DNA of 64,000 nucleotides from Nematostella vectensis. Lineage: Eukaryota; Cnidaria; Anthozoa; Actiniaria; Edwardsiidae. The stretch is from the NCBI RefSeq assembly GCF_932526225.1, contig NC_064036.1:3473501-3537500 (forward strand), in the 5' to 3' direction. The notes beneath the pieces were generated by a model. That model searched no databases. It saw only the letters and a list, made by a program, of their open reading frames with translations, and was not told the origin of the DNA. The position numbers and the translations under genes were made by a program. Positions 50,247-64,000 of the stretch are shown here, piece after piece; within the stretch, counting starts at the first letter, position 1; each line of letters starts with the position of its first letter.

Positions 50247-50619
50247 ACTATTCACCTCTAGAACTCAGAATAATGATAATAAAGATTTATGACCATTGAA
50301 ACTTATTGAGCTTCACTTTAAAATAGCATGTGTTAAGCAAAAATAAATCTGAATAATCTGAATATCAGCTTTAAACTCCTTTTGTTTAACAATTTTCTGC
50401 CAAATGATTTTGCAATGAGCATGAAAATTTAACACTGCGTGTCTCAGGACTATTCACTGCTATTCACTTTGCCTTCAGCAAATAGTTGTTAAATAAAGAA
50501 TAAACTCCAAAAAGATACCAATAACAATTTTATTACACATATTGTATTCCTCAAGACTTTCCATGCATCAGAATATATTTGATTCCAGATAACTCAAACT
50601 TTCCAAGAAAATTGAAATT

Positions 50620-50745
50620 AGTTTGAGTTATCAGGAGGTTTGTGTTACCGGGTATTTTGTGTTACTGAAGGTTTGTGTTACCGGGGGTTTTGTGTTACTA
50701 AAGGTTTGTGTTACCGGGGGTTTGTGGGGTTTGAGTTATCTGGAG
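50620..50745. repeat. Short tandem repeat of GTTTGTGTTACCGGGGGTTTT type
   Basis: Five or six imperfect units of about 18-22 bp around TTTGTGTTAC(C/T). Confidence 0.7.
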
Positions 50746-51118
50746 CCAACAGAACAGTGGAACTCATATTTTAAAGAAAAGTTTTCAAGTCCAAAAGTAT
50801 TATGTGATTCAAAAAACAGCAGTACTACATACCTCAAAAGTCTGCTGATCCAAGTTGTGTGACAGGGTTTGTTGTTTTTGCTTGCATCACTTTATATCAA
50901 ATATAGTTATCCCAGTATTGTTTTAGGATTATTTTTTTTTGTAGGAATGGTTTCATTTCAGATTCAGTTGGCTGTTGAGATCTTATTTGCATAAGTTTTC
51001 ATAACCTATGAAAAAATGTGTCACCAAAGTTGAATTAAGGACGGGCAACCTTTTTTCAACAGTCACTTTATAAAGACCCAATCAAGCAACCCCTTTTCTT
51101 GGACTCAAGCATGGCTGC

Positions 51119-51654
51119 TTAACACATTGACTCCTGGCTATTTTTTAGCTGATTTTGACAAAAAAAAAAAAAAAAAAATCAGATACCTTTGGGGAGAGGA
51201 CTGGCTCTACCCTCGTGAATCCCCCGGATCCCCCAGAATGCTTTGCAATCCGTAATGGCATCCAAGATAGTTTCACAAGCCTTCAAGGAGTAGACATTGT
51301 GTTTTGAGACCATGGTAATGTACCTGGATGATCAGAATAAAGGTATCTATTTGTGTCTTGAGCTGTGTCTGCTGATATCTTTCCCTTTGGTATTCTGGGT
51401 GTTTGGTTGAGAGGGGTGATTTGCTTCTTTCTTTTCTCCTTGTTCGATTTGAGATTTGTCAAAGAACCCGAGCTAATATTTGGCTAAAGAGTAGTTGCTA
51501 TCACCTTGGTTGGATGCATAATCTTCAAGACCATTTATCCCTTAGACTGAAGCCTGACTATCGTCATCTTGTGTTTATTTTGCATTTATGGATTTTTTGT
51601 GTAGTGGGTACTTCTCGAAGCCGGTAAAGGCCGGTTGAGGGATCAATGTGTTAA
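51119..51654. mobile_element. TTAA-type DNA transposon relic, copy B
   Basis: Both ends carry TTAA. The termini are TTAACACATTGACTCC and the inverse GATCAATGTGTTAA. The interior matches copy A at 10724-11716. TTAA target duplication and these ends suggest a piggyBac-like or Kolobok-like family. Non-coding. Confidence 0.7.
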
Positions 51655-52487
51655 TAGAGGTACAACTACTGTATTTATGCATTTATGAAGGCTTTTTGGG
51701 ACATGCTAGTATTCTTATATCAATACATAGGTTTCTTCAAAGTTTTTAATGCATACATTTTTATAAATAAAGCAAATAAAATGTCCTGCTTGAAGACATT
51801 AACTATTCATTTTAATTGCAAATTTACTGTCAGTTAACTGTTCTCTTGTAAAACGTTGAAAAGATCGACTATAAAAAGACTGTAAAATTTCTCAAACAAG
51901 TTCAGATTAGCTATTTCAGACATTTTCAGTGTGGTCTCTCTAGATTTTAAGCTTATCAAATTCCTGTTTGATGTTACGACAGACTGAACATAGTACATGC
52001 TCAATTCATCTATACTTTTTGCTAAGTATGCTGGTTGTATACCACCTGCTACGGTATACTGGTAATGGACAGTATGTGGCACATGCATCAAAACACGTAT
52101 GGGCATGTCAGTACCTCCCTATTGGCCCGCACTAGCTTAGAAGAATCATCCCATACACGCCCCAACACAACACAATGCCGAGCATCTCTCTATTCGATGG
52201 AGCCGATCCTTGGGGGACTCCGATAAAAACAGATGGGGATGATTGTCGGCAAAATTAATTTTAAACTCGGGTGTGGTTGAAGGAATTTTTAACCCTAAGA
52301 GATACAGAATCGGAAAAACCATTAAACATCCCCTAAGGAATAGCAATTGGAAGAATTTTATACCCTAAGAGATAGCAGAATCAGAAAAAATCCTTTAACC
52401 CCCCCTTAGGGATAGCAGATAAGGGACGATATGATATAATACATTAATTATTTTGTGGTATTAGGATAAGTTCAGTCTTCATTGCCC

Positions 52488-56638
<4,151 letters not shown>

Positions 56639-58604
56639 GATCCGTATAAGGAGAGTGTTGGCGGATCGGGCATACACTTGGAAGAGCTACAATCCACAGA
56701 ATTCAACCAAATAGCGTCGCCGCAGTGCGCGCTGTCGGTCCTTACTCTGCTGATATGGACCGGTTTACAAGTGGATAATATGTTGCCTAGTGCGGCGTGA
56801 TTGGACACTAACTGTCGGCCAGCACATGGCAAATATACGACCAATCTTCAACACCTTACTCTTTTACTTTTACATCTTTCAAAATAGTTTTGTTTACCCC
56901 AAAAGATAGATAATATCCTAGAGCTCGGTAAAATATAATAAAGAATCGTATCAATATTTTAGGGTGTGCTGTTTGGGTTTGTTTATTGTTTCGGGAAATG
57001 TTCCGTGACAAAAAGGACATGCCGCTTTTGTTCTTAATCATTTGATCAGAACGCGCTATAAAAGGCTTGCGAATTTAGCAGGAATAGCCGACTTATATAG
57101 AAATCTCGAGTGCAGTATTCATTTTAAGTTGGCGCCTCTATAATTAGTCACCCAAATCTGCTTTTAAGGTAACCTCTTGACCACAGACTCCGTGGTTATA
57201 CCATATGCAAATAAACGCTGATGGTTAGCGCGAGTGCTAACACAAGCGTCATACAAAGCACACCCTTGAAAATTACATATTTGTGTTTAAAGCATTTCAA
57301 GACACTGGAAATACACCCTTACATAGATACTGCGGCCATTCCCCTACATATCCCCACCACGGGATATGTAGAGAATCCCCCCCTCCCTCTCAATCCCCAA
57401 GCCTCTTACGCGCCGCTCTTAGAGACCGCGCTTCGGTCCCTAAAGAGCGGCGCGTAGGAGGCTATCAACTCCCCCCCCCCCCCCCCCACCTCCCTCTAAA
57501 AAAAAAGCCTTAGTTTCACAGCTGCAGTAAAAATATCACACAGAATCAAATATAACGTCGTTTAACGTCGCCGTTGAGGTAGTTTTAAATTTCTGCAGTG
57601 TCTTTTTTGTAATGATGTCAAACACAAATCTGTAAGAGAGGCGACATCTCCCGAGGATATTATTGTAAGCCTCGTAAGTGTCAGGAAATTGAACATTTGC
57701 CAATCCATCAACCGCTTCTTAGAAGCTTTGCCTGGGTGGCGAAGAAATATCAAAATTTCGCCTCGATTCTCTATGTCATATACATTGGAAATAAATCTTG
57801 TGAATATGTTAACCATAGTTTCTTTACAAGGGAATAGAAGCACACGTTTTCGTGAACAGAACAGCTGTCGCTCTCGTTTTTCCTGATCTAGAGAACCGAT
57901 CGGAAATCAAACGAGGAAAGATCAAATTGCGACCCAAGACACTCAAAGATCTTAGAGGTGGCAAACCAAATCCTACTACGAAACCCGCCAACTTTAAGAT
58001 CTGGTAACTGTCATAATTGTTTGCCATATTTACTTGAATAAGCGCCCCGATGCTTTTATTAATCTCAGATTGGACGCTTCCATTTGGAGTAGGTGTAGTT
58101 TTGAAAACGCACAAATGTTTTATCAATTCAATCCACCCCCTCCAAACGCCTTTGCTGACTACATTTGAACGACAACAAAGATAGACCGTGGAATCGAAAT
58201 AGGGTAACCTTAACAGCCGCTGATAAATTATGGGATTTGAAATGTACTGCTAAACTAAAATCTTCAAATCTGCCTCCTGCCTGTTTCATACATTAATAAT
58301 TCTTTCTTCTTCTTCTAGTGCCCCCCCCCCCCCAAAAAAAAAATAAATAAATAAAAAATAAGAAAAAACTGGAGCCGCCCCTGGAAAAGAATATAATTAC
58401 TTGTACTTAACGCAAACGAAAAGTAAACATAAAAAACACACACACAAGTATGTCAGTTATTTACAAGTTTAATGAGGAATCTTCCTATCTAAAGACATAT
58501 TATCTCAAGCATGAAAATCTCCCAAAGTTAGGGCCAGGCGGGCGCTTCTCTCCGTATGACCTTCAATCCAATGTCTGAGAAAACCTTTTTGCGCATGCTC
58601 GCCA
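56639..58604. other. Intergenic region between the calmodulin-like gene and COPS7
   Basis: Holds the calmodulin-like promoter region and the COPS7 3' flank. Minus-strand open frames at 57562-57843 and 57824-58126 are unusually long for this AT-rich DNA but show no family I recognise. C-rich and A-rich tracts lie at 57467-57490 and 58320-58360. Confidence 0.45.
57401..57463. repeat. Near-perfect hairpin GCCTC(C)TACGCGCCGCTCTT
   Basis: Arms of about 28 bp around GACCGCGCTTCGGTC. Same family as 53905-53997; probably a small folded transposon. Confidence 0.7.
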
Positions 58605-61600
58605 CTACCTCCGAACTTGAGCACCAAATACTTTCCCGCTTCCTCGGATCCTAACGAAAATGGGAACAAACAAAGCAAATATTCTTCATCAAAAACAAGT
58701 ACCTGTCACAACAACATCAGCGATAACAAACAAGGGTGATACACAGAGGTTGTATTTCCAGCAGGTACCAAGCTTGGGTTAATATGATCAATGATGATGA
58801 TTATGATTATGATTAAGATAATGACTGAAGAGCCATCAACTAATAAATTTGGGAACCTTTCACAGTTGTACTGAATGCCTAAAATGCAGACTGTGGCGTT
58901 GTCTGTTGTGCGATGGCAGCTAAACATTTGAGCTTGCTCCATGGCTCATTTTACCCAGCAGTAATATCTAGTGTCAACCCAAACACTCACCCCTTTTGCT
59001 TTCCTGGGGGCACCGTCTTCTGTTGGTACTGTTGGCTTTGGAAAGAGCTTACTCCAGGAACTCCCTCATCCACCATGTCGGACTGGGATGTGGCTTTTAT
59101 AGCCTTTCTCAGGTTTTCAACCTAAAACAGGAACTCTTTCATAACAAGATATTCACATACAGTGTAGAGGAGCCATGGGCTTTGACACTGACCGACACAA
59201 ATCACATTTAACCACCCAGGAAGATTATGCCTTATCAGGGCTGTAGCAAGGGCGACAAGGAAATGACCAGTAGGAGAGGTGGCTGTACACTCTTCAATAT
59301 TTTCTAAATCGTTATTTATCCTGCCTCCCCCCCCCCCCACTCAATATTTTCGAAAAATATATATAAAGAAATAACCAGTAGAGGCGTGGCTACCCATGGC
59401 CCTTCCCCCCAATATTCCACAGCCTGCTACAGCTCTGCTTATACCTCTCATAAAACAACAAGGCATCGCCACCTATAAAATGTTGTACAAGGCATTATTT
59501 TCAGTACATGATGCCTCATGGCACAAACCTACCTCTGCTTCAACTGTATTCTTCTGCATAGTTTTCTTTTCCTTGTAAGTATTTGCTCTTCCAATTTGCT
59601 TATCAATGCTATTTAGGATGGAATCACAGCTTTGACACCTGCCATAAATAAGATGTCAATAAAGTTGGACCACAAAACAGACCTCCATTAGCATCCTGAT
59701 TAAATTTGCTTAAAATTTTACAGATAAGGCCTGTACACAGCTTCTACATAACAGTCACAGGAGGATCACAATGTCAGCCACAGCTTGTCCTTGTAAGTCA
59801 AACCTTCTTTTATTGTATTCAACCAATTTTTGAAGACAAATTACGAGAAAAAATCCCAAACTCACCAGCTCCATTAGGCTCATATCTGAACTGACTTGAA
59901 AAGTGACTAGAGGGTAGGGCCTACTTTAAACTCTATTCTTAGCCATGAGCCATATTAAATGCAAATTAGACAAAACCATTAGTTTGTATTATTTTTATTA
60001 TACTCATGGACATACAGTGTCTAGACTAGAAGGTATCATTAAATAAAGCCGCATTGTCACCAGTTTACTTCCAGAAGGCTGACAGAAACCCTAACTGTTC
60101 AAAGACAAAAGAATCTATTAGAATCACGCTATGTAAACAGGCCATCCGCACTCCAATTATCAATCACATCCTCAAAGAAACTTCCCATAGACACAATTTT
60201 GAAATATTTTTCGCGTTTCCATTAAAAATCATTGAAGATTGTTATGTAATCAACTGGAAATAAACTGGTGACAATGCAGCTTTAATTTATACACCTATTT
60301 CACAAAAGGGTGTCAGTGCGAATGGCAAATGGTAAATGGCTTATAGGTACTAATTATTCGTTAAATTAAAGGTGTTAAATAAAGTCCAGCAATGTCAAAG
60401 CCAAGCATTAGTAACCTTTAATGGATAATTGTTTTGATTTATCCATATTCTTCAAGACGCATGGTTACTTTTGGTCATAGAACTGCCATTTGCCAATCGC
60501 CATTTGCACTGACAACCTTTATTGAAATAAGAGTATATCTATTTTTTGTCTTGGCCTACATACACACAAAAGCAATAAATTAAAAGACAGATTCTGGGAA
60601 GCCTTTACAGCCAATTATAGGTGGTTAGAAAAGATTACAAATCACAAAGGATAAAATACAAATCATACCAGTCTTGCAGAATCTCTGCTATGGTGCCAAC
60701 AGTCTCAGGCTTGATATCTCTGCCCATGGCATACTCTACCTCCAGCTGTTTATTTTTCTGGTCTAGCTTTCCATGTATAATGTCTGCATATATAGCTTCA
60801 ATGATCAAATCCTGAACAAAGAATAAGCATAAAAGAGATGCAGTATGTGACTCATTCATTTTCAGGAAAAAATATTCTAAGAAACTGGTATAATCCCTCA
60901 CTTGGTATATCATCAGTTAGTAATAAATCTTGATAATAAATTAATCCAATAAATCCTGAGAATTGTTGTATTTATTGGTAAGACCATTACATACCTCTAG
61001 TTCCCTTAAGTTTGATATCTCAAGCTCCTTGAGTAGTAGACTGTATGGAATAAACTGTAATGACAACACAATCATTGAATTAGCGCCCCCTTTGCCAGAA
61101 AACAAAACTGCATCCAAAGCCAGAGACCGGGGAGAGGAAGGGGCTGGTAGTGCTATAGCAATAGTGTACCACTTTTTTGCTTGGGTTTTTTAGTCTTCAG
61201 ATACAGTATATACTGTTTACCATCTTTTTGCTTGGGTTTTTTAGTCTTCAGATACAGTATATACTGCACTTGTTTGTCTACAGGGAGCCCAAGCTCACAG
61301 TTAGTGGGTTTGTGAGAACACACATAATACTATGACACATAACACTACATAATATATGACAAGGGAGCACACAGAGTGCCTCAAGTTGCTCACAACCAAC
61401 TTCGCTCAAAGACAATTTTTTTCAAAAAAATGCACCGCGCCGTTAAACAACCAACTCTTCGGAGTACCAATTGTGCTCCTAAAATGTGCCCACACCGTGA
61501 ATGTGATCAAATCCACACAAGCTCGTTAATGTCAGCAGGAAGCAGCTGAGAAGTCAATAATTCAAATCCGTTTATGACCGTTTTATCCGTGAAGAATGAA

Positions 61601-63703
61601 CACTGGACAGCTGACGGACAGTGTGGGGCTGAGAGGACAAAAATCCCTTCCATGGATAGAGACCGTCATCTCTTGTTTAAGCAAAAAAATCCCACCCTCC
61701 CTCTGCCCATCCTATTTTCTCACCACCCAGATCCCGCCTAAAGAAAGGGAATTAAGACAAAAAAGATCTTGGTAACTTTTAAAATAAGCCAAAAACCTCT
61801 AGTTCAGTTTAAACAACCAGTAAAAATGCTGTTTTCAGCTCACCTTTGATTTAGAAGCCAATGATACAATAGTAAGATGTCTCAGCTTTTTTATTTGCAC
61901 TGGTGTGAGTGGAGGGAGGGTTCCCATGTTGTCTAGAAATATGGAGTAAGACCATAACATCCAAGAATATAGAGTAAGAACATGATGTCTAACATGAATA
62001 TGCAGTAAGGCCACAACATCTAAAAATATGGAGTAAGAACATGATGTCTGACATGAACATCAACATCTAAGAATATGGAGTAAAAACATGATGTCTTACA
62101 TGAATATGGAGTAAGGCCCCAACATCTAAGAATATGGAGTAAGAACATGATGTCCGACATGAATATGGAGTAAGGCCACAACATCTAAGAATATGGAGTA
62201 AGAACTTGATGTCTTACATGAATATGGAGTAAGGCCACAAAATCTAAGAATATGGTGTAAGAACATGATGTCTGACAATATGAAGTAAGAACACTGTGTT
62301 GTCTAACAAATAGAGTAAGAACATGATGTCTAACAATATGGAGTAAGAACATGTCTCAGATATGGAGAGGTAAGAGCATGTTGTCTAAGAATATGGAGGG
62401 GTAAAAACATGTTGTCTAAGAATATGAAGAGGTAAGAACATGATGTCTAAGAATATGGAGAGGTAAGAACATGTTGTCTAAGAATATGGAGAGGTAAGAA
62501 CATGTTGTCAAAGAATGTAGAGTAAGAACATGATGTCTAAGAATATGGAGAGGTAATAACATTTTGTCTAAGAATATGGAGAGGTATGAACGTGATGTCC
62601 AAGAATATGGAGAGGTAAGAACATGTTGCTGATGAATATACGTATAAGAACATGTTGTCTAAGTATGTGGTTTTAGCATTTCATTGCCTTAGCAGCACGA
62701 ATGACAACACTATGTCAAGGACTGTCATATACCTTTATAATCTGTATAGGTTCCAAATGCAAAGATGTTGAGCAGCTGCCAAAATGGAGCATTCTCTGTT
62801 TTTGCCAGCTACAAAATAACCACAATTTTATAAATACCATGTAACTGATTTTGTACAATATTATGTAAGGTGCTGATTAAAGTGTGCCAAAATAGTAACA
62901 TGCATTGTAAAGTTTGGAACTGGGAGGTCAATTTTTGTTGTTGTGATAATCATTATGAAGTATATAACAAACAACCTTTGCAGTATCACATGAAAGGATA
63001 GGACAAGCATATGTGACATATTTGGGGGGTCAGTCCCCCCATCCCCTTTAGAGCCCTCCCATGCTGAGCACTATCTACTGCATATTGATTGCTGATTTCT
63101 TGCCTCCCATCAGCTCCCACAAGAAAGGTTACCAGTAAACCTTTATTTAAAAAAAGAATAAAGTTGTCTCTTTTCAAGAAAATTACAAAACACAATGTTC
63201 TTCAACAGCAAAGTAGATACCACACTTATGCATAGCTGTCAACCCAACTTGGACAAAAAATCTTGTGAAATCAGGTGAAATACAGTAAATATGTGAAAAA
63301 AAAACTAGAGAGCCAATGCGGGTGAATACAGAGAATGTATAAACATTCTCACAAAAATCTTGTGACACCCACCTAAAGCGGGTGAGTTGACAGCTATACT
63401 TATGTAAAACTTAATTGAAATCCTGCATTTTACTCTCACAGTAGACTTATATATGAATCTAAATAACACACTAAAATCTCTAGAAGCTGACACCAACCAT
63501 GAAACCAATTTTTGTTAATCTAAGGAATCTAAGTATACCTCTTGGATATTGGACATTTCAATTAATTCACCAAAGACGTATAATGCTGGGGCTTCCAGAA
63601 CCTGTTTAATCAGGGCAGTAAGAGCTGCCCCCCTTGCTGACTTGGCCAATAAGACATACTGTTCTAGCTGGTGGCTGTGGCCTTTAATGTCCTTCTCTGT
63701 CAT
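58605..63703 (-). CDS. COPS7: COP9 signalosome complex subunit 7, complete, 8 exons, 271 aa
   Basis: PCI-domain subunit of the COP9 signalosome, which removes NEDD8 from cullin-RING ligases. Exons: 63703-63539, 62808-62733, 61932-61844, 61054-60995, 60811-60669, 59638-59533, 59121-58991, 58650-58605; 816 nt with consistent phases. Human COPS7A/B are 275/264 aa. Matching blocks are [108 protein letters not shown], a coiled segment after WCQSCDSIL, and the terminal [14 protein letters not shown] (vertebrate LRGSAKIW). The single gene cannot be assigned to COPS7A or COPS7B. Exon 3's acceptor is part of a repeat array. Confidence 0.94.
60043..60288. mobile_element. Hairpin element 1 in a COPS7 intron
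   Basis: AAAGCCGCATTGTCACCAGT at the left is mirrored by ACTGGTGACAATGCAGCTTT at the right, with arms of about 30 bp. No coding. Confidence 0.7.
60310..60515. mobile_element. Hairpin element 2 in a COPS7 intron
   Basis: GTCAGTGCGAATGGCAAATG is mirrored by CGCCATTTGCACTGAC; the inner AAATGGC/GCCATTT blocks also pair. Adjacent to hairpin element 1. Confidence 0.65.
61171..61268. repeat. Tandem duplication, about 54 bp
   Basis: TTTTTTGCTTGGGTTTTTTA followed by GTCTTCAGATACAGTATATAC occurs twice in a COPS7 intron. Confidence 0.8.
61920..62670 (-). repeat. Array of about 30-bp units around the COPS7 exon 3 splice acceptor
   Basis: On the minus strand, units read CTTACCTCTCCATATTCTTAG then ACAACATG or ACATCATG. 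The real acceptor is CCATATTTCTAG|ACAACATG, at the exon-proximal end. Around 20 imperfect units run into intron 2, with longer composite units (about 60-90 bp) near the exon. Many keep a TTAG|ACA junction. Confidence 0.82.
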
Positions 63704-64000
63704 CCTTTATCATATGAACATACAAAACCTGTTGGGGAAAATACTATCACTTGAAAGTGTGCAAAACTATGCTATGTAATTATGAAGCCAGACTACCCCA
63801 TCTCAACAAATTACAACTTATCACTTCTTGTACATTCTTTCACTGTGGTCTCCACAATTATATTCATATATAAAACGAGGGGAGAATGGAGTAATCTAGC
63901 TGAAAGGATAGTACTAAGGCGTTGCAATGCTAAAGGAAGCTAATGACTTACTTAAAGTACTTACTTAAGTTAAGCTTACTATTGTCAAAAAAAGATGAAA
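63704..64000. other. Upstream flank of COPS7
   Basis: AT-rich; it should contain the 5' UTR and promoter. Nothing specific is recognised. Confidence 0.4.

Larger units (their letters stand above)
49889..52487. other. Intergenic region between BET1 and the calmodulin-like gene
   Basis: Apart from the transposons at 50090-50246 and 51119-51654 and a short repeat at 50620-50745, I see no gene. A candidate BET1 polyadenylation signal AATAAA is at 50278-50283. Confidence 0.5.

Noticed and set aside
57562..58126. Two adjacent minus-strand frames of about 90-100 codons
   Set aside because: No recognisable family, no convincing splice signals linking them; they could be an old gene or transposon relic but are not supported.

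Overview
The window is intron-rich animal DNA, most likely from an anthozoan cnidarian (a sea anemone or coral). Reasons: seven conserved metazoan genes with short exons and GT-AG introns, CCCCCC tracts, many small hairpin transposons, and a CR1/L2-like LINE of a type common in cnidarians. The species is an inference. I rebuilt the gene models by hand from splice signals, reading phase and family similarity; every full model closes in frame.

Layout. 0.5-2.5 kb (-): DHFR, 187 aa, 6 exons. 2.9-15.4 kb (+): carnitine palmitoyltransferase 1, 790 aa, 14 exons, head-to-head with DHFR across about 400 bp. 15.7-17.6 kb: 42-bp minisatellite. 17.8-21.1 kb (-): broken non-LTR retrotransposon. 21.3-29.3 kb (-): Greatwall kinase MASTL, 772 aa, 14 exons. 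31.5-37.7 kb: four minisatellites (34, 41, about 19 and 24 bp). 35.4-39.8 kb (+): a two-exon gene for an unrecognised acidic protein beginning MGCGAS (predicted lipidated). 40.9-46.5 kb (-): mitochondrial glycine C-acetyltransferase, 422 aa, 12 exons. 46.7-49.9 kb (+): SNARE BET1, 114 aa, 4 exons, head-to-head with GCAT; its second intron holds a 1.56-kb Mutator-like element containing a nested hairpin transposon. 52.5-56.6 kb (-): calmodulin-like gene, 149 aa, 5 exons. 58.6-63.7 kb (-): COP9 signalosome subunit 7, 271 aa, 8 exons. These are ordinary housekeeping genes, not a pathway cluster.

The most unusual signal is a recurring structure. In four of the genes (CPT1 three times, MASTL, GCAT and COPS7) a tandem repeat array straddles an exon-intron junction, so that the real splice site and the adjoining exon bases are copied 2 to about 20 times into the intron. 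At donors the exon-proximal (first) copy is the one that keeps the protein in frame; at acceptors it is the exon-proximal (last) copy. In the cases I could read through, decoy copies lead to frameshift or stop. Six such 'splice-junction minisatellites' in 64 kb is the main observation to follow up.
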